Source: CAWGHZ01 sp963822575 (GTDB taxonomy: Bacteria; Pseudomonadota; Alphaproteobacteria; MPNO01; DASWLB01). From it: 64,000 nt of DNA. The translations under genes and the position numbers were made by a program. The notes beneath the pieces are model-generated. The model was given only the letters and a program-made list of their open reading frames with translations, searched no databases and had not been told where the DNA came from. The DNA lies in NCBI GenBank assembly GCA_963822575.1, contig CAWGHZ010000003.1, forward strand, positions 62,001 to 126,000. Direction: 5' to 3'. This document shows, one piece after another, positions 42,762-50,713 of this stretch (within the stretch, counting starts at the first letter, position 1; every line of letters begins with the position of its first letter).

Positions 42762-42998
42762 ATGGACCTGCGGCAAGTGTTCGCCTCAAATCTGCGCCGG
42801 CTGCGCCACGAGCGGAGGCTATCCCAAGAGGCGCTGGCCTACGAGGCGGGCGTGAACCGGACCTACCTCAGCAAGCTCGAAAAGGGCACGCCATACGTTG
42901 GGCTGGAGATCATCGGCAAGCTGGCGAGTGTCCTTCAGGTCGATCCTACTGAATTCCTAAGGCGGCCCACCAAGCGCACGCGTCGCGAGGGGGCTTGA
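42762..42998 (+). CDS. XRE-family transcriptional regulator
   Basis: A 78-residue single-domain Cro/C1 helix-turn-helix protein: NLRRLRHERRLSQEALAYEA, then GVNRTYLSKLEKGTPYVGLE and ASVLQVDPTEFL. Divergent from the zinc-ribbon pair across about 105 bp, so it probably regulates them or itself. Directly repeated TGTTACGC boxes (43038, 43047) follow the gene. A likely master repressor of the island, by position. Confidence 0.85.
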   Translation: MDLRQVFASNLRRLRHERRLSQEALAYEAGVNRTYLSKLEKGTPYVGLEIIGKLASVLQVDPTEFLRRPTKRTRREGA

Positions 42999-43037
42999 GC
43001 TTGGCCCACCGGCCTTCAATCAATTCAAAGTTATATG

Positions 43038-43055
43038 TGTTACGCTTGTTACGCC
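43038..43055. promoter_or_regulatory. Direct repeat TGTTACGCT/TGTTACGCC
   Basis: Two 9-bp copies head to tail between the XRE gene and the 3' end of the KAP gene. Candidate operator; no promoter assignment can be made. Confidence 0.35.
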
Positions 43056-43095
43056 TAATCATAGCTACCGCAGCGACTTTCCCCATAGTGCCTCA

Positions 43096-44524
43096 TTAAC
43101 GTCCGGAGGCGGGCGAAGGTTGCTGCACAAGGTCGTCAATATACTCAGCCATAAACGCGACGAGGTCTCTGGGATCACGAATGGCATACTGTGCCAAACC
43201 GTGCGCGTGCCTTTCCCTTTCTTCGTCTGCCAGACCAGGGTCAACCGTTACATAGCGCCACCAGCCTAACACCCAGTCGTCGCGGACGCCGCGGCGCGCG
43301 ACCGCAACCGGTTTTAGAAAGCCTTGCACATCCGGCCAACTCAAATGACGCGCTCGCGCTTTTGCGTAGAGCAATGGGTCCACTTGACGCATTACGCTAA
43401 GACCGGCAACGACCGGCGGAATGAATACGTTGCCGCGGCCCGGCGGCAGCCTTTGCGAGAACTATATTTGTGATGGCACGTTCTAACTGACGAAGTGAAA
43501 GGTTATATCCTTCCGCCAGTGCTTCCAATTCGTGCCGAACAAGTTCCCCATGTCGTTCGTCGGGAAAGCGAATGCCCAGTGTGCGCCATAGATGGGCGAT
43601 GTATTGAGATATTTTTCCTTCGCGCTCATTCCGACCTTGCGGCAGGAAGACGCGAAGCTGATAAAATTTCTCAAGATATGTGCGTGCGTCAAAAGTAACT
43701 CCGTACGCGCCTTGCACTGCTTGTTCGAGTTGAGGAAGCGACGACACTAAAACGAAGCACACACCATCAACGGAGAACAGATGTTTTATGCGCTCGATGA
43801 CGCTAAGCGCGAACGGCGGCCGGCAACGGTCTAACTCGTCGATGATAAATACTAACGGATGGCCGCGCTCTTTATCGTTTTGTGCGTTCGAAAGAGCACG
43901 AGCTACTTCTCCAAGCGTCTCACGAAACGCGTCCAAAGCCGCCTTGTCCTCGCCGGCTTTCCGGAGCAACTCAGATACGACCCGTTCCACGGCCTTTTCC
44001 GCCTCATTGCCGGCCGCTTCAGCGGCAGCTTTGATTGCCTCGCCGCCCGCCTCCAAGTCATCCGTTGATAGCAAGCCAGCAGTTGTGGCGCGCGCAGCAA
44101 CACGTGCTGCAATTGGGGCAAGCAATGCCCCCACCCTCTTGGCGCGGTTCAAAAACCGGCGGGCGGTTCGGTTGTTACCTCCGAGAGCACTTTTGGCAGC
44201 ATTGTGAATTTGGGCCGCAAGAGCGAGAAATGCGTCTTCATAGTGGTCGTGACCAAACGCATCAAAGAGAATAACAGATGCACCTCGGTTGCGCAGTTGC
44301 CCGGCCCATTGCCTAATAAACACGGACTTACCGCTGCCCCAAGGGCCGTCGAGGACGATAACCAGCGGCTCATCGATGTTATCGACTAAATTCGATAGTC
44401 GTTCACCAAAATCGCGATATTCAAATATATCATTATCAGTAGTGAAGCCACCGATCTCAGGAATGGTGGGTGAAATAGGGGTAAGGCGCATTTTGATAAC
44501 CCAGTAACGTATCGAACCTTGCAT
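43096..44524 (-). pseudogene. KAP-family P-loop NTPase, frameshifted
   Basis: The 5' part (44524 to 43397) gives 375 residues: Walker A GPWGSGKS at 60-67, LFDAFGHDHYEDAFLALA, and Walker B LVFIIDELDRCRPPFALSVI, the KAP signature. A start at ATG 44491 is an alternative. Near 43437 one extra G in a GGG run breaks the frame. In the other frame it continues GRGNVFIPPVVAGLSVMRQV, DPLLYAKARARHLSWPDVQG and ends at 43096, about 475 residues in all. There is no membrane insertion between the Walker motifs. KAP NTPases appear in anti-phage systems such as Qat and in membrane complexes; none of the Qat partners is next to it. Confidence 0.82.
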
Positions 44525-44716
44525 TAGAGAAGGTGTTTTGATGTTGGGAATGGCTACGGCTAATGTACTTCACTCGCCAGGGATTATTACGTCGTCAACA
44601 ATCACTGCCGCCCGTCTCCTGACCGAACACCGTTCGCACTCCAGCTTGGCGCGGAGGTCCCCAGGCTGAGGTCCTTCCCGATCCGGCTCGCCAGCGTCCA
44701 AGGTTCCGCTCAGGCA

Positions 44717-45082
44717 TCACGGCTCGCTGATCCACTCTCTGGCCTTTGCCGCTTCCGAAATCGGGAAAATCCGCGTCTCGCCCGGGAGCAGGAAGCTGAA
44801 CAGGCTCATGGTGTGCTTGATCCAGTCCACGTCGGTGACGATCGCGAAACGATCCCACCGCTGAAGGTGCCCCATGCCGACCTTGATGTCTTCCCACACG
44901 GCCGCTGGGTCGATGGCCCGGAACTCGGCACCGATCTCGTAGTAGAGCCGGACCTTTTCGTGCCCTTGAAGCGCCTTCTCGACCGCTGGCACCAGAACCG
45001 TCTCATAGTCGCCCTTGGTGACGTGGCCCTTGCATGCAAACGCCAGCACGTTCGGCGGGAAGTTCGACAGGGGTTCGATCAT
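44717..45082 (-). CDS. SpoIIAA-like (STAS/SEC14-type) protein
   Basis: A 121-residue protein from ATG 45082 behind CTGGAGGCCCCC. The fold is recognisable from VLAFACKGHVTKGDYETVLV, KVRLYYEIGAEFRAIDP, and VTDVDWIKHTMSLFSFLLPG followed by FPISEAAKAREWI, all conserved in the SpoIIAA-like family (DUF3478). Members probably bind a lipid or act in regulation; the role is not established. Its high GC resembles the chromosome, unlike its neighbours, so it may be a separately gained cargo gene. Confidence 0.82.
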   Translation of the reverse strand: MIEPLSNFPPNVLAFACKGHVTKGDYETVLVPAVEKALQGHEKVRLYYEIGAEFRAIDPAAVWEDIKVGMGHLQRWDRFAIVTDVDWIKHTMSLFSFLLPGETRIFPISEAAKAREWISEP

Positions 45083-45667
45083 GGGGGCCTCCAGGGGCAA
45101 CGGCTCAAGGATCGGGGCGGGCCGCAGTTCGGGCAGAATAGACAGAGGCCCCGGCGGGCTTCCACAGGCGTCCCGCAGGGAGTTGATCGGCCCTCCCGTC
45201 CGGCGCCCCGGCATGAGAACAGTTTAGGAACTTTTGCCGGCTCTGTCGAGGGGGAAGGAGGCGGTGGCGCGACCTGGTGGGGTCACCTTCGGAAAATAAT
45301 GCAACTGTGCAACCGCTGCAAATTTACGCAAGCACCATAGCACTTGATTGCAACACCTCGCATGTATCATAGCGCTCCCGTAGCAGCGCGCTCCAAGGCC
45401 ATAATGTTTGGCGTCAAATGGTATTCAATAAGTTAGCATTGTTCATTATGGTATTGCAAACAATATTGAAATTTTGTGCGCTTTATTTTTGGCTTTCGCG
45501 ATTTTTTTACTTGCAATCGCCGCCGGGTTTCCCCATTTCCCGCGCCGGGTGAGGGCGGACTTTTTTCGCTTTCGCTCAGGCCCCGTCGAAGGATCGGGTC
45601 AGGCCACCGATTGTGCGGCCTGGGGACGGGGCAATTTTGAAACCGCAAAATCGGAGGGTCGAAAGAC
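45083..45667. other. Long upstream region of the island ATPase gene
   Basis: A 585-bp stretch without a supported gene. The part from 45340 on is AT-rich (many A/T runs at 45420-45530) and contains the TGCAA box cluster at 45300. Such an AT-rich, box-bearing region upstream of a replication-type ATPase could be an origin or a promoter region. Confidence 0.45.
45300..45353 (+). repeat. TGCAA iteron-like cluster, left
   Basis: TGCAA at 45300, 45308 and 45317, CGCAA at 45327 and TGCAA at 45349. The first three have 8- and 9-bp spacing, identical to the cluster at 47098. Confidence 0.55.
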
Positions 45668-46909
45668 ATGACCGAGAGCACTACTGCAAATGCGTCGCCC
45701 GCTACGCCAACGAGAGAAAGTTACTTTAGCCTGTGTTCTGACCTTGCAGCTGCAACGAACATTCTCAGCGAGCTTGAGCGTGGGTTGCACGATTGCGCGT
45801 TTGCGGGAGATATGAGACAGGCAAAGCTGCTTTACCTAGCATTCAATACCCGCTTCTTTGATCGGTTGGTGTCTGTTGCCGTCAAAGGTCCTTCGTCGGG
45901 TGGCAAAAGCTTTCTACTCAACACAATCGTGAAATTTGTACCAAGCGAAGCTTATGAGCAGTTAAGCGGCATGTCGGAAAAGGCAATTGTCTATTGGGAA
46001 GGTGATCTACGCCACAAACACATCGTCCTTCAAGAATGGGCGGGTCTACAAAATTCCGATGGAAATAAATTCCTTCGTCAGCTGCTTAGCGATGGAAGGA
46101 TACGCTACGCAGTCACGATGGGAGATGGAGATGGCCGGAATACCGAATTGATCGAGCGTGAGGGTCCAACTGGGCTCCTGTTGACGACGACAGAAACTCG
46201 GCTCCATCGAGAGGATGAAACACGTCTCTTGTCCATTACGGTCGATGACACCCCGACCCATACTGCGGGGGTAATCCGCGAAATGGCTCTACAGGCCGAA
46301 GGGACGGCCCGACCTGAACCGAGTTTCGAGCAGTGGCACGCTCTGCATCGATGGCTTGCTATGGGACCAAGAAAGGTGGTGATCCCATTTGCCACACAAC
46401 TCGCGGGATTGATCGATGCTACGGCGAACCGCGTAAAGCGGGATTTTGGTCAAGTGTTGAGCCTTATCCAGGCACATGCTCTTTTGCACCAACATAGCAG
46501 GGCACGCACCAACGCTGGCGCAATTGAAGCTAGTCTCGCTGACTACGGCGCCGTTTACGCGCTTATCAGCGATATTGTCGCGGATAGCTCGCACGCTAGT
46601 GTGGCACCAAGGGTTCGCGAAACCGTTGAAGCCGTGCAAACTTTACTTGCACAAAGGGACGAGAGGGTATCGGACATGCGTCCAGTTCGAGGAAGGGATG
46701 TTGCAGAGATTTTGGGAATCGATCAGGGTTCTGCTTCACGTAGGATCGCCGATGCCTGCGAACAGGGGTACCTAGTAAATCTGGAGAACAACTCTAATCG
46801 TCCGCAATCTTTGGAGGTTGGCGACCGACTTCCAGGTGATAATGACGTGTTGCCGTCGCCGGAGCAGGTTCGGCAGGCGTGTGAAATGGCTGAGTTTGAA
46901 ATGGCCTAA
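45668..46909 (+). CDS. P-loop ATPase with C-terminal winged helix (primase/helicase-like)
   Basis: A 413-residue protein. Walker A GPSSGGKS is at 74-81, followed by FLLNTIVKFVPSEAYEQLSG and the acidic HIVLQEWAGLQ. REGPTGLLLTTTETRLHRED and TRLLSITVDDTP follow, a pattern found in primase-associated ATPases of phages, plasmids and islands. The C-terminal quarter has a winged helix (VRGRDVAEILGIDQGSASRR). ATG 45668 follows CGGAGGGTCGAAAG. By analogy it may unwind or load replication of the excised element. A UUCG-loop terminator follows its stop. TGCAA boxes also occur inside its 5' end (45784-45805). Confidence 0.7.
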   Translation: MTESTTANASPATPTRESYFSLCSDLAAATNILSELERGLHDCAFAGDMRQAKLLYLAFNTRFFDRLVSVAVKGPSSGGKSFLLNTIVKFVPSEAYEQLSGMSEKAIVYWEGDLRHKHIVLQEWAGLQNSDGNKFLRQLLSDGRIRYAVTMGDGDGRNTELIEREGPTGLLLTTTETRLHREDETRLLSITVDDTPTHTAGVIREMALQAEGTARPEPSFEQWHALHRWLAMGPRKVVIPFATQLAGLIDATANRVKRDFGQVLSLIQAHALLHQHSRARTNAGAIEASLADYGAVYALISDIVADSSHASVAPRVRETVEAVQTLLAQRDERVSDMRPVRGRDVAEILGIDQGSASRRIADACEQGYLVNLENNSNRPQSLEVGDRLPGDNDVLPSPEQVRQACEMAEFEMA

Positions 46910-46931
46910 TCAGGAGTGCAAATGTGATGGG

Positions 46932-46958
46932 AGGAGCCTTCGGGCTCCTTCCTATTAT
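46932..46958 (+). terminator. Rho-independent terminator after the island ATPase
   Basis: AGGAGCC-TTCG-GGCTCCT stem with a stable tetraloop, followed by TCCTATTATTT, 22 bp after the stop codon. Confidence 0.75.
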
Positions 46959-47097
46959 TTGTTCAACCCCTGCCAACCTTGCGATATTCATTTGGAAGGT
47001 TTGTTGGTCGGATTGCGCGGTTTCAGGATTTTTGAAGACGGTGGCATTATCAATCGAGTGATGCTGAACAATAGGGTGATCCATATTCCGGAAACTG

Positions 47098-47119
47098 TGC
47101 AAGCGTGCAACCGGCGCAA
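47098..47119 (+). repeat. TGCAA iteron-like cluster, right
   Basis: TGCAA at 47098 and 47106, CGCAA at 47115: the same 8/9-bp spacing as at 45300-45321. Confidence 0.5.
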
Positions 47120-47492
47120 CGTAGCTCCGCATCTTTCGTTGGCGGCAATTTAGACGGGATGTTCAAAATATGATTGTCAGAAATGCAATACAGAAAAATT
47201 CCTCTTTAAGTAAATTGCATGTGTTTGACTAGAATAATTGAGGAATATATTCAGCACTCACCCGAATTTGATTTCGGGAAAAATCGTGTCACCTGCGTGC
47301 TGACGGTCCGCGCGACGCCGATTTTTTCCTCCCCCCACCCTGAAATGCGGGCCTGCGATCCGGCCAAAAATCCGGCCAAAAATTTCCCCCTGTCAGTCGG
47401 CGCGAGCCCCAACACCCCTGTCGATGGGCAATCCCCTGGCCCCCTTGGACGGCTCGGTAGCGCACGCGGCACACCTGAAGGTAGCGCTTAGT

Positions 47493-47593
47493 GTCACGCT
47501 GTCACAGTTGGCCGTGACGAACCTGCCTTTCGAGCCCCGGAAGCCCCGGCATCCGGGCGTTCCTTGGAAGCGCCCTGTCACACCCCTGTCACA
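47493..47593. promoter_or_regulatory. Candidate right arm-type integrase sites
   Basis: GTCACGCTGTCACAG (boxes at 47493 and 47501) and GTCACACCCCTGTCACAC (boxes at 47577 and 47588). The second pair has the same 11-bp spacing as the pair beside attL. Confidence 0.45.
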
Positions 47594-47713
47594 CCTGACG
47601 CCAAAAACGGGCTGAAAATGGCCTATTGCCACCGGACACCTGACGACCCATATTTCTCTTAGACGGTTGATTCCGTTGGGCCTTTTATGTCCGGCGGGGA
47701 CGGGAGCCGGACC

Positions 47714-47770
47714 GAGCGCTGCCCTCCGAAGGCAGAGGTCGTGAGTTCGAATCTCGCCGGGCGCGCCAGT
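47714..47770 (+). repeat. attR (57-bp direct repeat)
   Basis: A perfect copy of 36380-36436 lacking the tRNA 5' part, so no second tRNA is encoded. It marks the right boundary; chromosomal genes resume 20 bp later. Confidence 0.95.
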
Positions 47771-47789
47771 TCCCCCTGCAGCCTCGAGC

Positions 47790-48755
47790 TCAGTGCACGA
47801 CGAACACCTTGGACGCGACGTCGATGTTCGTCTTGAGCTGGCCGTTCTCCCGCATCAGCTCGACCATTCGCTTGAGTGAGGGCATGTCGACATCGACATC
47901 GGTCGAGATCGGCGGCATGGCGGCGATCAGCCCGGGCTTCAGGTGGCTGTAACCGCTGACCAGCTTCAGATAGGGCTCCTTGCCCATGTTGGCCTTGACC
48001 CAGGCCGCGCCCTTCTCCATGCCGTGCACGAACTTCGTGACGAGGTCCGGGTGCTTGTCGGCCGTCTCGCCCGTGACCACGAAGACGGCCAGCTGGCCGC
48101 CCGGCATCACGTCGTGGAACGGCCAGGCGATCACGGCGAGCTTCGGGTTGCGCTTGCTGAAGGTGAGGAACGGGTCGATCAGCACCGCGGCGTCGACCTG
48201 GTTCCGCGCCACTGCGTCGATCATCTGGGGCAGCGGCACCTCGCGGAATTGGACCTTGTCGGGATCGCCTCCCGTCGCCTTCACCCACGCGCGCGCGAAC
48301 AGCCACTGCACATTCTGGGTCGCGACGACAGCGATCCTTTTGCCTTCCAGGTCCTTGCCGCTATGCAGATTGTCGGCCTTGCGCCCGACCAGCGCGGCCG
48401 GCTCCGGCGGCTCGGCGGGGCTCCGGCCGCTTCCGGCGACGACGCGGAGGTCGATCCCTTGTCCGATCGCGAGGAGCACCGACGGCGTGCTCGCGTAGGC
48501 CACCTTATAGGCGCCGGCGACGAGCCCCGGGATCCCGGCGACGCCGCCCTGGCGGATCACCATCGGCTGGGCATCGAGCCCCGCCGACTTGAAAAAGCTC
48601 AATTGCACAGCGGCGTAGAACGGCGCGACCGGCAGGATCGGCAGGATGCTGACGGGGAATGGCGTCGCCTGCTGCGCGCCCGCCGGGACCGGGCCCAGCA
48701 CAACCGACACGACCAGTCCGGCAAGCGCCACGCAGCGCGCAATCAGGTTTCTCAT
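47790..48755 (-). CDS. ABC transporter substrate-binding protein, NitT/TauT (SsuA/THI5-like) family
   Basis: A 321-residue periplasmic protein. The ATG at 48755 follows GGGGGAGGAAAG and begins a signal peptide (MRNLIARCVALAGLVVSVVL...GAQQ). Fold marks: FYAAVQLSFFKSAGLDAQPM, VAYASTPSVLLAIGQGIDLR, GKRIAVVATQNVQWLFARAW and AVARNQVDAAVLIDPFLT. Family ligands are sulfonates, taurine, nitrate, pyrimidine precursors or aromatic acids. It follows a Rieske oxygenase gene on the same strand with 40 bp between them, suggesting uptake of that enzyme's substrate. No permease or ATPase is adjacent. Confidence 0.88.
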   Translation of the reverse strand: MRNLIARCVALAGLVVSVVLGPVPAGAQQATPFPVSILPILPVAPFYAAVQLSFFKSAGLDAQPMVIRQGGVAGIPGLVAGAYKVAYASTPSVLLAIGQGIDLRVVAGSGRSPAEPPEPAALVGRKADNLHSGKDLEGKRIAVVATQNVQWLFARAWVKATGGDPDKVQFREVPLPQMIDAVARNQVDAAVLIDPFLTFSKRNPKLAVIAWPFHDVMPGGQLAVFVVTGETADKHPDLVTKFVHGMEKGAAWVKANMGKEPYLKLVSGYSHLKPGLIAAMPPISTDVDVDMPSLKRMVELMRENGQLKTNIDVASKVFVVH

Positions 48756-48795
48756 TCTTTCCTCCCCCGGCGGCCCTCACACGGCCCGCGCATTT

Positions 48796-49947
48796 TCAGG
48801 TTCCGACGAAGACGTGTTCCTCGTTTTCCGCGAAGGGTCGTGACGCGCTCACGAACTCGATCATCCGGTTTTGCGCTTCGTCCTTCACCACGCCGACGGT
48901 CGGATCCTCGCCGCGCTCCACGCGGTCGATCTGGTCGGCGAGCATGCGGCGGAAGATGGCGATGCCGCGGTCAGACGCGCCCAAGGTTTCCTTCGTCCGG
49001 TCGAGGATGTCGCCCTGGGTCTGCATGACCGCCCGGTCCTGGCCGTAGAAGGTCTGGACGTCCGCGTCGCTGTATTTGAGAGGCTCGTTCGGGGCGTACT
49101 GGAACGTGGTCTCGCCCGGCGCGCCGGGGCGCATCCCGACCCACAGGATGCGCGTGTGCGTGTCGTCGATCGGCACGCGGAAATGCAGGGCCTCGATGGG
49201 GCCTTCCGGGATGCGCACCACGTTCGGAAAGATCAGCGGCGGGCGGATTTCGCGCTCGGGCTTGTCGCCGCCGTAAACGATCGTCCGTTCGAGGCCCCAC
49301 TCGCTCACCGACCAGTCGTAGGACAGGATCGGGCGGTAGTAGTAGCCGCTCTGCGCCAGGGTCGGCAGCTTCTTCACCGCCGACATGTGGCCGTGCACGT
49401 AGTAGGTATGCACCGTATCGGCCGCGTTCTCCTGGATCTGCAGCCAGTTGCAGTCATGGACCGGCAGCACGACGATGTTGCGCCGGCCGTCCTCGCGCAC
49501 CAGCACGTCCCAGCGCGGCAAGAGCGGCGCCTTGGCGGCGTCGGGCCCCATATAGACGAAAAGGAAGCCGCCGAGCTCCTTCAACGGGTAGGTGCGAAGG
49601 CGCACGGCATCGGACGCCTCGCGCGGCTCGAACGGCCGCTCGATGCACTTCCCCGTATGGTCGTACTTCCAGCCGTGGTAGCAGCAGCGGATGCCGCCCG
49701 GCTCGACGAAGCCGTAGAACAGCGACGCACGCCGGTGGGCGCAATGCTCCTCGATGCAGATGCGTTCGCCCGCGTCGTCGCGATAGACGAGCAGGTCCTC
49801 GCCCAGGATGCGGATTCGCTTCCGCGGATTCTCGGCGGTGATCTCGTCCGCGGGGCAGAGCGGATGCCAGTAGCGCCGCAGCAGCGCACCGCACGGCGTA
49901 CCGGGTCCCACGCGCGTCAGGCGTTCGTTCTGTTCCTGAGTCAGCAT
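48796..49947 (-). CDS. Rieske aromatic-ring/aliphatic oxygenase, alpha subunit type
   Basis: A 383-residue non-haem iron oxygenase. The [2Fe-2S] Rieske ligands are in CAHRRASLFYG (CxH) and CCYHGWKYDHTGKC (CxxH). The mononuclear iron site is in ENAADTVHTYYVHGH (Asp/His/His). It is of the single-component phthalate/vanillate-demethylase-like class. A reductase partner would be needed and is not encoded nearby. It lies upstream of a NitT/TauT-type binding-protein gene, which fits catabolism of an imported aromatic or related compound. Substrate unknown. Confidence 0.92.
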   Translation of the reverse strand: MLTQEQNERLTRVGPGTPCGALLRRYWHPLCPADEITAENPRKRIRILGEDLLVYRDDAGERICIEEHCAHRRASLFYGFVEPGGIRCCYHGWKYDHTGKCIERPFEPREASDAVRLRTYPLKELGGFLFVYMGPDAAKAPLLPRWDVLVREDGRRNIVVLPVHDCNWLQIQENAADTVHTYYVHGHMSAVKKLPTLAQSGYYYRPILSYDWSVSEWGLERTIVYGGDKPEREIRPPLIFPNVVRIPEGPIEALHFRVPIDDTHTRILWVGMRPGAPGETTFQYAPNEPLKYSDADVQTFYGQDRAVMQTQGDILDRTKETLGASDRGIAIFRRMLADQIDRVERGEDPTVGVVKDEAQNRMIEFVSASRPFAENEEHVFVGT

Positions 49948-50164
49948 TTGTCATCCCCCGGGGGCCGGCACGCACCAGCGCCACGGCGCAAAAGATCGCC
50001 AAAAATTGTGTGCATAGCGCACAGGGCAAGTCAACAAGTCGCGCGGAAAGATGGCCCCGAATTGGGAGCGACGCCGTGCGCGAACGGCAAGGCCGAACGC
50101 CTCGCGTCGGATATCGGGTCGGCGCGTTCGCCGAGCGCGCCAGTTCCCCGGAGATCCGAACGGG

Positions 50165-50530
50165 TCAGCCCGCCAGCCGTACGACGGCGGCGAGCAGTGC
50201 CCCGGGCGGCGCGAGCTTGGCCACGACCGGGTGCTGGCGGTACCATTCCGGGATCTCGGCGAATTCGCGCCCCGTGTAGAACACCACCGGGATGCCCTGC
50301 AGGATCAGGAAGTCGGCGAGGGCATAGCTGGTACCGCGCTCGAGCACGATGTCGAGCACCGCCACCGCGGGCATGCGGGCGCGGCACGCCTCGACCGATT
50401 GCGGCACGTCCCGGAACGGCCCGATCACCTCGTAGCCGGCCTCGTCCAGGAGGTCGAAGAGGGTGGCGGCGACCGCATCTTCGTCCTCGACGACGAGGAC
50501 CGGGAGGTTCGGTGCGTCCTTCAATCTCAT
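50165..50530 (-). CDS. Stand-alone response-regulator receiver domain
   Basis: About 121 residues from ATG 50530; a GTG at 50605 would add 25 residues. The receiver pocket is VLVVEDEDAVAATLFDLLDE, the phospho-acceptor Asp is in VAVLDIVLERG, and the Thr/Lys positions are in VVFYTGREF and VVAKLAPP. There is no output domain, as in CheY/DivK-like or FixJ-independent single-domain regulators. No kinase gene is next to it, so its partner is unknown. Confidence 0.82.
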   Translation of the reverse strand: MRLKDAPNLPVLVVEDEDAVAATLFDLLDEAGYEVIGPFRDVPQSVEACRARMPAVAVLDIVLERGTSYALADFLILQGIPVVFYTGREFAEIPEWYRQHPVVAKLAPPGALLAAVVRLAG

Positions 50531-50713
50531 CTGCGCTTCGGCCACTGTGCCCTCTGCCGGCCCGACCCCGATCGGTACCGATCGTAACGGCGGGCGGCGG
50601 CTCACATGTGTGGCAAAATGGTGTTGTTGTGCCAGTTGCGCCGGCCCGCCGAATCCTAGCGTACCCCGATGGGCCGCGTGGCGCGGACGAGGGTCCGCAC
50701 CGCGCCGGCCCCG

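Larger units (their letters stand above)
46959..47713. other. Right non-coding end of the island
   Basis: About 750 bp without a supported gene. It includes a TGCAA cluster (47098), an AT-rich segment (47160-47280), an early-drifting GC-rich segment with a tandem GGCCAAAAAT pair (47372-47387), and GTCAC boxes at 47493, 47501, 47577 and 47588. It probably holds the right-end recombination sites. Confidence 0.45.

Noticed and set aside
43096..43392. Separate 98-residue gene
   Set aside because: It joins the KAP NTPase in frame once one G is removed; better read as that gene's C-terminus.
43096..45082. QatABCD defence system
   Set aside because: Only the KAP-type component could be matched; no QueC-like QatC or TatD-like QatD gene is nearby.
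47219..47615. Small open frames near the right island end
   Set aside because: No ribosome site or recognisable protein; the DNA looks like a recombination end with GTCAC boxes.
47714..47770. Second tRNA-Arg gene
   Set aside because: Only the 3' 55 bases are present; the acceptor 5' strand and most of the D-arm are missing, so it is attR.
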